A stretch of 64,000 nt of DNA, from positions 171,859,703 to 171,923,702 of the forward strand of contig NC_057800.1 of the NCBI RefSeq assembly GCF_018294505.1, in the 5' to 3' direction. The translations under genes and the position numbers were made by a program. Shown here one piece after another: positions 10,108 through 21,430 of this stretch. Source of the stretch: Triticum aestivum. Lineage: Eukaryota; Streptophyta; Magnoliopsida; Poales; Poaceae. The notes under the pieces were generated by a model. It searched no databases. It was not told where the DNA came from and saw nothing but the letters and a program-made list of their open reading frames with translations. The stretch's first letter is position 1, and each line of letters opens with the position of its first letter.

Positions 10108-13100
10108 CCTCCGAGACTTGACAATGGATTTGCTTTCCCACCGGAGCTCACTCAGTTGATCCAGCAGCAGAATACCCTGATGCAATTGCTAGTCCAGAAT
10201 CAGAATCAAGGGAACAACAACAACCCACCACCACCACCTGTTGATCACTTAACCCGTTTCCTTAGACTGAATCCGCCAGTGTTCTCCAGTAGCACCGAGC
10301 CTATAGTAGCAGATGATTGGCTCCGCAAGATTGGAAGGGGGTTAACCACTATAGGATGTACTGACGCTGAGAAGGTGCGTTTTGCCGCACATTAGTTGGA
10401 TGGACCAGCAGCATCATGGTGGGAGAATTACACTGTCACCTACCCTATAGCCACGGTGACATGGGACCAATTTCAGCAGGCTTTCCGTACTGCCCATATT
10501 TCAACAGGAGCTATGGCCATGAAGAAGCGTGAGTTTCGCAACTTGCGCCAAGGAGGACGGACAGTTGGCCAATATGTGGATGACTTCAGTAAGTTAGCAC
10601 GTTATGCCCCGGATGAAGTTGCTACAGATGCAGCTAAGCAGGAGAAGTTTCTAGAAGGACTGAATGATGAGCTAAGAATGCAGTTGATGGTAGCAACTTT
10701 CAACAACTACCAGGAGTTGGTAGATTGTGTTCTTATGATTGAAGGGAAGCAGCAGCAGATTGAGAACCACAAGAGGAAGTATGGACAAGGGAAGCACAAT
10801 TCAGGAGCTCAGCAGAAGCCATGTTTTACCCCGAAATCGGGAGGACATTTTCAGCATACCCATGGAGGAGGGAATTCGCATAATCATAACGGCCCCAAGA
10901 ACGGTAATGGGAATGGGGGAAGCAATGGTCAGAACCATACCAACCCATCAACCCCAGCCAAGAGAGACCTGAGCCAAGTCACTTGTTATAAGTGTCAGAA
11001 GACTGGACATTATGCCAATGAATGTCTTGAAGCCCAGAATGGAAATGGCAATGGAAGCTCTGGGAAGAAGCCGAACCCTTTCAATAGGGGACAGGTGAAC
11101 CACGTTAACGTGGAGGAGGTTGAAGCCCAGCTAGATGCAGTAATAGGTAAGTTTTTGGTTAAGTCATTTACTGCAATCGTTCTTTTTGATACTGGTGCAT
11201 CGCATTCATACATCTCAAGGGGATTTGTGGATAAGTATAAACTGCCCACCAAGGTTCTTAGAAACCTATGTTAGTAAGCTCACCAGGAGCGGAGTATATG
11301 CCCAGTCGAGGATGTTTTCAAGTGCCATTTAGTATAGGTAGGCATGTGTTCCCCTTGGATTTAATCATTTTGGAATCACAAGGTCTGGATGTAATTCTGG
11401 GTATGGATTGGCTATCGATGTATGGAGGAAACATTGATTGCGCCAGTAAGTCGATTTTGCTTACCACCCCGGAAGGGAGAAGGATCAAGTATGTATCAAG
11501 ACATGAGCCGAAGAGGACACAAGTAAATACCTTATCAGGAGTTGTGCAAGAGGAAGTACCAGTGGTGAAGGATTTCCCTGATGTATTTCCAGACGAGTTG
11601 CCGGGCATGCCACCGGATAAAGATATTGAGTTTTTGATTGAGCTTTTGCCAGGCACAGGGCCGATAGCTAAGAGACCGTACCGGATGCCCGCACGAGATT
11701 TGGAGGAAATTAAGAAGCAGATTAAGGATTTATTGGATAAAGGCTATATTCGCCCAAGTTCTTCACCTTGGGGATCACCAGTACTTCTAGTGGAGAAGAA
11801 GGATGGATCATTGAGGATGGTTGTTGATTATCGAGGATTGAATGAAGTAACCATTAAGAACAAGTAACCACTGCCGATGATCAATGATCTGTTTGACCAA
11901 TTGCGAGGAGCTAAGGTATTTTCCAAGATCGATTTGCGATCAGGATACCATCAGTTGAAGATTAGAGAGCAGGATATACCTAAGACGGCTTTTACCACCA
12001 GGTACGGGCTATATGAGTACACCGTTATGTCATTTGGTCTGACTAACGCACCTGCTTATTTCATGAACATGATGAACAAGGTGTTTATGGAGTTTCTGGA
12101 TAAGTTCGCCGTGGTGTTCATTGACGATATTTTGGTCTACTTGAAGAATGAAGAAGAACACAAGGAGCATTTGCGTTTGGTACTGGAGAAGCTCAAAGAA
12201 CATCAGTTGTACGCCAAGTTCAGCAAATGTGAGTTTTGGTTGAAGGAAGTTGGATTCCTCTGACAGGTTATATCCGGAGAAGGAATAGCAGTAGATCCCA
12301 CCAAGGTTGACACTGTGACAAATTGGGAAGCCCCAACAACAGTTGGAGAGATCCGGAGTTTTCTTGGACTCGCAGGATACTACCAGAGATTCATTGAAAA
12401 TTTCTCGAAGATTGCAAAACCTATGACGGAGTTTTTGAAGAAGGATACCAAGTTCAAATGGACTGAAGAATGTGAGGCCAGTTTCCAGGAGTTGAAGAAA
12501 CGTTTGGTTACATCGCCAGTGTTGATTCTGCCATATCAGCGCAAGGATTATGAGGTATATTGCGATGCTTCACGTCGAGGACTTGGAGCAGTGCTTATGC
12601 AGGAGGGAAGAGTTGTTTCATATGCCTCATGACAGCTTAAGCCCCATGAGTTGAATTATGCTACACACGACTTGGAGTTAGTAGCCGTAGTGCACGCATT
12701 GAAGACGTGGAGACATTTTCTCATCGGAAACCATTGTGAGGTGTACACGGATCACAAGAGTTTGAAGTACATCTTCACGCAGAAGGAGTTGAATCTCAGG
12801 CAAAGGAGATGGTTGGAGCTCATCAAGGATTATGATATGAGGTTGCATTATCATCCCGGAGAGGCTAACATAGTAGCTGACGCATTGAGTCGCAAGAGCC
12901 ATGTCAACACACTAATGACCGGAGAGTTACCAAAGGAGTTAGCCGAGGATCTTCATGAGCTATGTTTGGAGATAGTTACGAGAGGCTATGTAGCAGCATT
13001 GGAGATTCAATCTACTTTGATGGATAAGATCAGAGAAGCTCAGAAGACTGACAAGGAGATTGCCACTATAAAGGAGAAGGTGAGCAAGGGAAAAGTTAAA

Positions 13101-14473
13101 GGATTTCATGAGGATGAACACGATACCTTATGGTTTGAGGACCGCGTTTATGTGCCTAATGATCCGGAGATTAGGAAGTTGATTTTGCAAGAGGCCCATG
13201 ATTCGCCATACTCGATTCACCCAGGAAATACAAAGATGTATTTGGATTTGAAAGACACTTTCTGGTGGACCAGAATGAAGAAGGATATTGCGGAGTATGT
13301 AGCAGTTTGTGATGCATGTCAGAGAGTGAAGGTAGAGCATCAGAAGCCAGCAGGATTGCAGAGCATCAGAAGTGGGATAAGCTAGGCATGGATTTTATCA
13401 CGGGATTACACATGACCCGTTCAGGCTATGACTTGATATGGGTTGTAGTCGATCGCTTGACGAAGGTAGCTCATTTCATCCCAGTGAAGACCACTTACAC
13501 CAGTGCTAAGTTGTCAAAGATATACATGACCATGATCATATGTCTGCATGGAGTTCCGAGGAGCATTGTATCAGATAGAGGAACCCAGTTTACCTCAAAG
13601 TTCTGGAATCAGTTGCACGAAACCTTGGGTACCAGATTAGAGTTCATTACAACTTTTCATCCGCAGACAGATGGACAGACCGAGAGAGTCAATCAGATTT
13701 TAGAGGATATGCTGAGATCTTGTGCGCTAGATTATGGATCTAGTTGGGATGACAACTTGCCATATGCGGAGTTCTCTTACAACAACAGTTATCAATCCAG
13801 TTTAAAGATGGCCCCTTTTGAAGCTTTGTACGGAAGAAGGTGCAGAACACCATTGTCGTGGGATGAAGTTGGAGACCGCCAGTTGTTTGGACCAGATTTG
13901 ATTAAGGAGTCTGAACAGAAGGTGAAGTTGATCCGAGATAGGCTCAAGGTAGCCCAGTCCAGGCAGAAGAGCTATGCATATTCTAAATGCAAGGAGACAA
14001 TTTACAAAGCCGGAGATAGAGTTTATCTTCGTGTATCTCCATTTCGAGGAGTTAAGCGCTTTGGAGTTAAGGGAAAGTTAGCGCCACGTTTTGTGGGACC
14101 ATACAAAGTTTTGGAACGCATGGGAGAAGTTGCTTATAAATTGGAATTGCTCGAGGGATTGTCAGGAGTTCACGATGTGTTCCACGTTTCCCAGTTCAAT
14201 AAGTGCCATGCAGAGATGGCGGATATACCGCTGAGAGATACAGTGCCGCTGGAAGCGATTCAGTTGGATAGTGATTTAACCTATGAGGAGAAACCAGTCA
14301 AGATTCTCGAGTATGCCAGCCGAGTCACCCGCAGCAAGGTTATCAAGTTTTGCAAAGTTCAGTGGAGCCACCACACCGAGGATGAAGCCACCTGGGAGCG
14401 AGAAGATCTGCTGAAGGACCACCCTCACCTATTTTCTAGCCAACCTGAATCTCGAGGGCGAGATTCATCTTAA
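10108..14473 (+). pseudogene. gag-pol of element A (gag, PR, RT, RNase H, IN, chromodomain), decayed
   Basis: Gag runs from about 10108 and lacks an ATG where element D has one. It has the capsid-like block WWENYTVTYP and a CCHC knuckle (CYKCQKTGHYANEC, about 10984-11025). Protease shows DTGASHS near 11188. RT has [14 protein letters not shown] and FIDDILVY (about 12118-12141). RNase H shows YCDASRRGLGAVL and [10 protein letters not shown]. Integrase has an HHCC finger (CDACQRVK) and the core DFITGL, SDRGTQFTSKFW and [12 protein letters not shown]. The C-terminus (VTRSKVIKFCKVQW, EATWERE) is chromodomain-like. Stops: 10393-10395 TAG, 11865 TAA, 12261 TGA, 12630 TGA. Frameshifts lie near 11260-11274 and 13350-13385. 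Several stops fit C-to-T changes of CAG or CGA. Confidence 0.85.
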
Positions 14474-14485
14474 GGGGGGTAGGTT

Positions 14486-17203
14486 TGTAACATCCCAAAT
14501 TTTCAATTTGGAATGTTATACATTAGATCATCTGCATATCATATTTTATTGCTTTTGCCTGATCCAGAAATTCTACGCCACTCAAGGACCCACGGAGAGA
14601 GTTGGGGATTTCGTTATTTTCAGATTTGAGTTTTCTCAAATTTTGAAAATAGGATCATTTGATTTTATTTATTTTATCTTCAATTATTTCTATTATAAAA
14701 ATATGAGAGAGGGAATAAAATGACTTTCCCAAAATGAAGAAATATTGAGGATTTAATAAAAAAAATCAAATAAGTTTTTATTTTGGAGTTTTGGCTAGTT
14801 CTTTTTGAATTTAGGAAAAATTGCACGTTTTTCAAAACTGCATTTTAGGGCCAAAAAATGTTCATCTCATTCTAAATATTTTACTTAGGCGGTGAAAATT
14901 TATTTTGGCATTTTTAGAATTTTATTTTATTTTTTAGAATTTTTCTTAGTTTCGGCGGAATTCGTTTTTTATTAAAGTACCGCGCGCCCGGCTGGGCCAA
15001 AGGCCCAGCCGAGCCAGGCCAGGCCCACGCCGCCGCCGCCTTCCCCGCGGGAGTCCGACTCGCCGCCGCCGCCGAGTCTGGCCGGGGCACCCTCCCGAGG
15101 CTGACCCCGACCCGATGCCCCCTTCCCCAAGCAGCCGACGCCCCCCCTCTTAAATACCGCCCGCCGCCGCCGCCTCACCCCGCCACCCCCGACCCGCCCC
15201 GCCTCCCGCCGCAGTCGTACCGCCCGTCGCCGTGTGCTGTCGCCGCCGCTGCGTGCCGCGCTCGCCGCCGGCGACGCCCGCGCCACCCGCCGCCGAAGCC
15301 ACCCCACCCCGCCGGAGCCCCGAGTTCCGCCGGTTTCCGACGAGGTAGCCTCCGTCCGCCGCCGGTTTTCTGAAGAAAACCGATACGTTTTTTTGAAAAC
15401 CCTAGGTTTTTTATTTTAGATCGCTTTTTTTCGGTTCACTTATTTAGCGAGCGTTCGCTCGTTCGTTCGTTTTAACGGACGAGTTCACCATTTAGTTTCA
15501 GTTAAAGAACGTCAGTTTTTCTTTTTCTCGGATTTTCCGCGATTTTTTCTGATCGCGATTTCTGATCCGAATTTCGTTTTAGTATAACTCTTCACTCGTT
15601 TATCGGAATCAGTCGATTCAAGCGCCTAGAGTTTCGTTTCGAAACCCTCTTTCCATTTAAGCAACTCAAACAAGTTTTTGCTTCTGTAAAATTTGACTTA
15701 AGTCCACATTAGTAAACCAAGCTTGTTTCTTTCGCCATTTGACTTTCGTTGTTTCGTTCGATTTTTTTCTTTTTGCTAACCGGAGTTCTTAAGTTGAACT
15801 TTCTGGTTAGATCTCTTATTTGAGTTTACCTGTGCATTAGATGAGTGCTTATTTGTATACTTGTTTGTTTGCGATAGAGTACCCGGAGTGCGCCGCTTGC
15901 TACTTTGAATATCTAGATTTCACGGATCATCAGCAAGGCAAGTAACACTTTGATTATACCCCTTTACTACCCAGTTTTATTGCATTAGATCAATCCTCAA
16001 ACAATTGTATGGTTATGATCTGAATAAATTGTGGGTTGGAAAGTAGATGAGTAGTACCTATTACCTGTCTTATTATTAAACCTTTGGAAGTTACCTATAC
16101 GTTTGCTTATGGCATGCTATACTACTAGACGTGAATTGGGTGAGTGTATCCATGACAGATGTGAGATTATTATTTAATGGTTTACTTAAGGTGCCAACTT
16201 TAACACACATCTGGGTGGATTGAGGCATCTGGGTATTCCAGCGATTGCCTGTTTTTCTTTATGGACCGCCACCCAGACTCAAAGGGATCATGAGATTATT
16301 CATACTGGAAACTTTCGTGTGCAGCCACAGGCTACTATGGGCTCTAGCATAGTTGATTAAGTTGTGCGAATTATTACAGTGGTAGACTAGCAGATGTAGG
16401 GGAAAGTAGGTGTAACGGTCTACCCGATCGTAAGGTGCTAGCGCTTCTGAAAGACTATGTCTCGGTCATCCGTTTCTCAAACATCGTGTAGTGCGAGAAT
16501 CCCAACGAAGGAGATCGAGTCTTGTGGGGAAAAGTGCGCAAACCTCTGCAGAGTGTATAAACTAATCATGATTAGCCGTGTCCCCGGTTATGGACGTTTT
16601 GAGTATGTAGTACTTGGATTATCATGTGAATCTCATTATGTGACTTTAATTAATTTTGTTGGGTTTTAATGATGATGCTTAATTGGGATTGAGAGGGTGT
16701 CTACACTCTCAATGTTTAACAACCATCATGTTAGTTAAATAAAATTGATTCCTTTGCAGTAGGGAAAAATTTGCTTTACGCAAAACTATAACCATAGAGT
16801 TTTCCACCAGTCATATATGCATGTAGTATAGCCCAGTTCTGTTCATTACTCTCTATGTGTTACATTGTCAGCATATTTCATGTGCTGACCCGTTTCCAGG
16901 CTGCAACGTTCATGTTGCAAATTTTTCAGACGACGAGTAAGGTGCCTTAGGTCATGGTTCTATACTCATTGATGCCGTTGGAGTTGATGGACTCACTTAT
17001 CTTCCAAGTCTTCCACTGTTATCATTATTAGATGGCCTTAAGTCATATTATTTGTAGTAAGTTCTTTTTGAAGACATTCGATGTAATAAATGTGTGCTTG
17101 CTACTCTGTTATAAATCCTTCAAATAATTTGCGTGTCAGCATTACTGATCCAGGGATGACACTGAAGTACAAAGATCGAACTGTTTGAGGTCTGGTGGTT
17201 ACA
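14486..17203 (+). repeat. 3' LTR of element A
   Basis: It starts TGTAACATCCCAAATTTTC and ends GTGGTTACA. It is directly preceded by the polypurine tract. The internal layout equals the 5' LTR: an AT-rich start, a GC-rich block at 14980-15360 with TTAAATACC near 15150, then an AT-rich R/U5-like remainder. It is followed at 17204 by the remaining 54 bp of transposon H1. Confidence 0.88.
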
Positions 17204-17334
17204 GGCGGCCGAAAAATCGTCCGGGGAGCCTTGTTAGGAGCGCGGCTGAAGATGCTCTCAGTCGCCACTCTATGCGGGCGAGTCACCGCTCACCATCAAT
17301 CCTATCATACCTGCAGAGTGCGGAAAACCCTGAG

Positions 17335-17904
17335 ACTACCCACAATGGGAGTAACATAGGTAGTAACATCACAAATATCTAGGTTAAATAGGTGATGTGG
17401 CATGCAATAAATGAAGAAAGAGATGAAAGTAGTAATATAGCTAGTTACTACTGGAACCGGCTCCTCTACCGTGCAGTGAGCACGGCAGGGACGCTACAGT
17501 ACCCTGCCTTTGGGCATCTATCAGCTGTTAGATGCAGTATAAATGGCTCAGATCTATTTGCTACAGTGTGCAAACAGTGCAAATGCTACAGAAACCGAAA
17601 CAGTATATTCCGCTACAGTATGCAAACAGTAATTCCGGCTACAGTTCATCCTGCCGTGCCTTCTGTATTTACACTGTCCCGGGATACTGTAGCATCCCTG
17701 CCGTGCCCGCTGCACGGTAGAGGAGGCGTTCCGTTACTACTAGTATGAGTACCATCACACATATGAAGGCAAAATGTGTCTATAGCCTAATAAATAAAGG
17801 GTTCCATGTTATCACACATATGTTACTCCCCACTATAGAGATAGTAACGTAGACTAATAACATGAGCATGTTACTAGTCCATGTTACTACCCATTGTGGC
17901 TAGT
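17335..17904. mobile_element. MITE with long terminal inverted repeats, interrupted
   Basis: The ends ACTACCCACAATGGG (17335) and the reverse of CCCATTGTGGCTAGT (to 17904) are inverted repeats. They continue into related GTAACATAGGTAGTAAC and GTTACTATCTC segments. Flanking CTGAG occurs at 17330-17334 and 17905-17909 and may be a 5-bp target duplication. The true MITE is about 280 bp once the nested element (17453-17732 plus its duplication) is removed. It lies about 0.7 kb upstream of the aminotransferase start. Superfamily is uncertain. Confidence 0.65.
17453..17732. mobile_element. Nested 280-bp MITE, Mutator-like (9-bp TSD)
   Basis: Termini are GGAACCGGCTCCTCTACC at the left and the reverse of GGTAGAGGAGGCGTTCC at the right. 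The inverted similarity continues through the GTGCAG...GCACGGCAGGGA...GCTACAGTA segments for about 45 bp. Exact 9-bp direct repeats GTTACTACT flank it (17444-17452, 17733-17741), which fits Mutator-type insertion. The inside has several CTACAGT repeats. No coding capacity. Confidence 0.75.
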
Positions 17905-18539
17905 CTGAGGAGGTGGTTTCCAAGCCTATCATACACCCGTATCCGCATCCGTATCGCTAATTCGCTACGCCGCCTGCCAGTACAGTTGCTCCCATCCATC
18001 CATCCATACTCCACGGTAAACGCCGCCACCCGTGCCGTCCTCGTGGTTGAAACGCCGCGATACACATCCACCGATCCCTGTCCGATGGCGAGTGGGCCGT
18101 CGTTTATGCTCTCTTCCGGCAGCGAGCGACGGCGAACGCGTCGCACCTCCGGCCATCGCCGTTACCACCGCGTACGAGAAAGAGAAGATCTGACCGATCG
18201 GCTCCGCAGGGCCGGGCAGTCGGTCGCCACGGCGCTGTCCGCCCCGGAACAAACGCAGAAAACGCGAGGGGATACAACAAGGGCAGGCGGCCCGCGGTGG
18301 GGGGCCGCCGGGCCGGCTGAAGTTGTCGCGCTCCCTCTCACTCCCACGTTGCCCGCCCCTTTGTCCTCTACCTATCTTTTCTGTTAGACCATTCGACGCC
18401 ACGTCCGCGCGCAGCGAGCAGGCCGGCCGGCCGGCCGATTATAAAACCTCAGTGCGAGCAGGTGCTCCACTCGCACTGCTACTACACTCGAGCTACTCTT
18501 CTGCCACTCTCTTCTACTTTGCCGTGTTCTTCTCTCACG
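17905..18539 (+). promoter_or_regulatory. Promoter region and 5' leader of the aminotransferase gene
   Basis: Single-copy-looking, GC-rich sequence between the MITE and the gene. A TATA box TATAAAA lies at 18440-18446, directly after four tandem GGCC units (18421-18436). The leader downstream is CT-rich (CTACTCTTCTGCCACTCTCTTCTAC), as in many plant 5' UTRs. This puts transcription start around 18470-18480 by the usual TATA spacing (inference). Long open frames on either strand here are GC-bias artefacts. Confidence 0.6.
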
Positions 18540-18569
18540 GATCGGATCGGATCAGATCAGATCAGATCA
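18540..18569 (+). repeat. Pentanucleotide (GATCR)6 in the 5' UTR
   Basis: Two GATCG followed by four GATCA units run to within two bases of the start codon at 18572. This is a short microsatellite in the transcribed leader, possibly length-variable among accessions. Confidence 0.85.
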
Positions 18570-18571
18570 CC

Positions 18572-20214
18572 ATGAGCTCCAACGTTCAAGGTGCGTTGAG
18601 CCGATCGATCCTGAGGTTTGCTGCGGTGAGCTGGTTGTTGGGCTGGCTCATGGATTCTCCCTACTGGCTTACCTGATCTTCGATTTGTTTTTGCTGTCAG
18701 GTGAGGGTGAAGTCCCCGTCTACGAATCGGGTGCAGATGTGAGTTCCTTCTCCCCCTCCTCAATTTGTGATAGAGCCAAGCAAATCTAGCTAGAGAAAAG
18801 CTCTTGATCTGCATCGGCCTTTGACGTACTGTGTAGTACATGTCTGACACGCAACTAAAATTGCACGAACTGCCACCAACTTTTGACGTCGGTATACTTT
18901 GTCGGGAGCTCGCATTATTGATGCCACTCCCTGATCTGTTTCTCCTTTCACTGTGCATGATGAGTAGACACACACTATTTATATTTTATTTTGTGGTTTC
19001 TTTGCACAAATTTATCTAAATGCAAAACAGCCAAAATACGACTACTATGTTGGACCAATTAAGTCGATCTCAGCTATGAGCCTATGACTCTTTTACTTTG
19101 TTTGCGTTGATTAACATATGCTTGCACGATCAAATGATCAATGGCTGTCCATCTCGGCGCGCGTACAGGCCCTGCAGAAGCTGCAAGAGAAATGGAAGTC
19201 CACGGCGGCGCCGTACCCGGCCATGTACTCGAGCTTCTTGGGCGGGATCATCCTGGACCCGGCCATGATGGCCCTCCCCATCGACGACCACATGGTCCAC
19301 CGCGGCCACGGCGTCTTCGACACGGCCATGCTCCTCGACGGCCACCTTTACGAGCTCGACACGCACCTCGACCGCTTCCTGCGCTCCGCGGCGCAGGCCA
19401 AGGTGGGTACCCCGTTCCCGCGCGACACGCTGCGCAGCATCCTCGTGCAGATGACGGCGGCGTCCGGCTGCCGGAAGGGCTCCATCCGGTATTGGCTCAG
19501 CTCCGGCCCCGGCGACTTCCTGCTCTCCTCCAGCGGCTGCCCCGGCCCGGCCTTCTACGCCGTCGTCATCCCGTCCGACTACGCGCAGTGCCGCCACGGC
19601 GTGCGCGCCGTGACCACGTCGGTGCCCATGAAGCCGCCGCTGTTCGCCACCATGAAGAACGTCAACTACCTGCCCAACGTGCTGTCCATCATGGACGCGG
19701 AGGAGCGCGGCGCGTTCGCGTCCGTGTGGGTGGACGAGCAGGGGTACGTCGCCGAGGGCCCCATGGTGAACGTCGCCTTCGTCACCCAGGGCGGCGAGCT
19801 CGTGCTCCCGGTGTTCGACAAGATCCTCAGCGGGTGCACCGCCAAGCGGATGCTGGCGCTGGCGCCGAAGCTCGTCGAGGCCGGCCTGCTCAAGGGCGTC
19901 AGCACCCAGCACATCACCGCCGCCGACGCCAAGCGCTCCGTGGAGATGGCCTTCGTCGGCAGCGGCCTGCCCGTGCTGCCCATCGTCGAGTGGGACGGCC
20001 AGCCCATCGGCGACGGTAAGCGTCACCCGCTGTCAAAGCTGATCGATTGTTTATTGGAACAAGATAGCATGCGTCCATGGATCGTTGCGTTTGGTTGGTT
20101 ATAATTGGTACGTGTGATGCAGGGAAGGTGGGGAAGCTTATGCTGGCGTTGTCCGATCTGCTCTGGGAGGACATGAAGTCCGGGCCGGACAGGGTCGCCG
20201 TTCCATACAAGTGA
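18572..20214 (+). CDS. Class IV PLP-dependent aminotransferase (D-amino-acid/branched-chain transaminase-like)
   Basis: Spliced CDS is 18572-18590, 18701-18738, 19169-20015 and 20123-20214, all with GT-AG introns. It gives 331 aa (MSSNVQGEGEVPVYESGADA...DRVAVPYK). The start is the ATG in CACCATGAG; the next in-frame upstream alternatives lie in introns. The fold-type IV family transfers amino groups between amino acids and 2-oxo acids with pyridoxal phosphate. Visible hallmarks are MVHRGHGVFDTA, the cofactor lysine K182 in MKNVNYLPN, E215 in EGPMVNVAF 33 residues later, and the SGCTAKRML phosphate-binding-type segment. It most resembles the plant D-amino-acid transaminase-like group, slightly shorter than BCATs. 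No clear transit peptide is seen, so localisation is open. All exons are intact. Exon 3 is strongly GC-rich, as in many grass genes. It is the only likely functional host gene in the window. Confidence 0.92.
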
Positions 20215-20340
20215 TGCAAGGGAGGGGAATGCTGGAGAGATGGCGTGTGCATGCGCACGGGCACGATCGTTCGTGTACAAGATAGTGTGTGAGCCGAGCC
20301 GCAATTTGGTGCCCGTACTGTTTGTCACTTGACTTGTCAA

Positions 20341-20410
20341 GTCCTGTTCTGTATAACTGTGGTATGTGTGTGCCGGATGGACTCACCAAATGAATAATAC
20401 GATCTTGGGT
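20341..20410 (+). terminator. Likely polyadenylation region of the aminotransferase gene
   Basis: AATGAATAATACG with an AATAAT near-upstream-type signal at 20393-20398 lies about 180 bp after the stop codon, behind a GT-rich stretch (GGTATGTGTGTGCC) that can act as far-upstream element. The exact cleavage site is not determinable here. Confidence 0.4.
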
Positions 20411-20746
20411 CTTTCGCGGCATTGGAAGAGAAATGACACACATACGGCAGAATTTTACGGGTTAAGAGCATCTTCAACAGGCGCGGCAAAACGCGTGCCC
20501 GCGCGGTAAAAGCAGTTTTTCGCGCGCGCCGATTGGTTCCGCGCGCTCCAGCGGTGGCGGGAGGTTACCGCGCGCGGGAAGCGTTTGCGCGCGCGGGAGA
20601 AAGCGGCACGCGGCGCGGTAGATTTGGCACGCCGCTTCACGCGCGCCTATAAAGTCTCGCGCTTCGCCACGCGCACAGAACAGCCACGTGCCCTCCTCCT
20701 CGCTGCTTCGCCGCTTCGCCGCTTTCTGAGCCACCATCGCGCCACC

Positions 20747-21325
20747 ATGTCGCCGCGCCGCCGGGGTGCTTCGGGCTTTCGTGGCGTCCGCGAGCGCCCC
20801 AACGGCCGGTACTCCGCCGAGATACGGTCTGGCGACGTCCGGCTCGGCCTCGGGACGTTCCGGAGCGCGCGCGAGGCGGCCCGCGCGTACGACGCGGTGG
20901 CGTGACGCTTGGAGAGGCCCCGATCGCAGATGAATTTGCGGGACGTCTTCACGCGCGAGGAGGCGCAGCGCCTCGCCCGTCCGCCGCGTCTCATCACGGA
21001 CATGGATCGTGCCGACCATTCTCGGCGGCAGCGCCGTCTCCTCGTCGCCGAGGAGGGCGAGCGAGCCATGACGGAGTGGCGCCGTCACCACCCAGAGGAC
21101 GTCGACGCTGAGCGTGCCTACTGGGCGGAGAGGACGGCAAGGCGCCGCTCGGAGCAGGCGGACCGGCGTCAGCGGAAGGCAGTGGCGAACGAGCAGTGCG
21201 ACATCGTCTCCGTAGGTGGGAGGTCGTTCTTCACCTCGGACGATGAACGTTGGGACGACATATGGCTCTCAACCTCGGACGACACCGACGAGAGTGATGA
21301 TGGTGATGGTAGTGACTTGGAGTAG
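20747..21325 (+). pseudogene. AP2/ERF-domain gene carried by H2, one internal stop
   Basis: The ATG sits in GCCACCATGTCG, a good plant start context. Residues 10-66 match an AP2/ERF domain: GFRGVRERPNGR, AEIRSGDVRLGLGTF, SAREAARAYDA, then LERPRSQMNL. Arg and Gly of the beta sheet are kept, but the usual Trp residues of the DNA-contact strands are replaced (RPNG, RLGLGTF). Codon 53 is TGA (20903-20905), most simply a Trp TGG changed by one base. The frame then runs on open to TAG at 21323-21325, for 192 aa in total. The C-terminal half is a charged helix rich in Arg/Glu, followed by SFFTSDDERWDDIW and a Ser/Asp-rich acidic tail. As a factor it would bind DNA, but target and activity are unknown. 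Confidence 0.8.
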
Positions 21326-21328
21326 TTT

Positions 21329-21430
21329 TCTATCTATGTATGCCGTAGTAGTTTCTATCTATCTATGCCGTAGTAGTATCTATCTATCTATGTATGTCGA
21401 ACTATCTATCTATCTATGCCGTAGTAGTTG
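21329..21430 (+). repeat. TCTA microsatellite/minisatellite in the 3' part of H2
   Basis: Three to four imperfect copies of a ~28-bp unit made of CTATCTATCTATG plus CCGTAGTAGT. It begins 4 bases after the AP2-like stop codon, so it would be the 3' UTR of the cargo gene. Confidence 0.8.

Larger units (their letters stand above)
6377..17203 (+). mobile_element. Full-length decayed Ty3/gypsy chromovirus, element A (Tekay-like)
   Basis: Two ~2.7-kb LTRs (6377-9071, 14486-17203) flank, in order, a tRNA-Met-type primer-binding site, an accessory ORF, gag, protease, RT, RNase H, integrase and a C-terminal chromodomain-like segment, then a purine-rich tract (TTAAGGGGGGTAGG, 14470-14483). The domain order with integrase last and a chromodomain makes it a chromovirus, closest to the Tekay/Del kind. 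The 5' LTR lacks its first ~30 bases, so no target duplication can be read. Coding regions hold at least six in-frame stops and two frameshifts, and the LTRs differ at many positions by eye, so it is old and inactive. It is inserted in transposon H1. Confidence 0.9.
4588..17257. mobile_element. Non-autonomous PIF/Harbinger-like transposon H1, split by Gypsy element A
   Basis: Left terminus is GAGCATCTCCAGCCG at 4588 and the right terminus ends CGGCTGAAGATGCTC at 17257. They form an imperfect inverted repeat flanked by the 3-bp duplication TCA at 4585-4587 and 17258-17260. A 3-bp TSD with GAGCATC termini points to PIF/Harbinger; TCA differs from the usual TTA/TAA by one base. The transposon proper is 4588-6376 plus 17204-17257 (about 1.84 kb). 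It carries no transposase but a decayed unrelated gene on the minus strand (4881-5890). Gypsy element A sits near its right end in a T-rich/GC-rich stretch. Confidence 0.75.

Noticed and set aside
18161..18347. Small minus-strand gene upstream of the aminotransferase
   Set aside because: The GC-rich promoter and leader give open frames on both strands, without start context or similarity.
19118..19168. ATG at 19118 as start of the aminotransferase
   Set aside because: It lies in the intron. Two upstream mini-exons with GT-AG sites join in frame and give a family-like N-terminus.
19130..20026. Long open frames overlapping the aminotransferase exon on the minus strand (298 codons) and in another plus frame (292 codons)
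   Set aside because: They arise from the high GC at third positions. They give low-complexity Arg/Gly/His-rich products and have no splice or motif support, while the real frame has all family residues.
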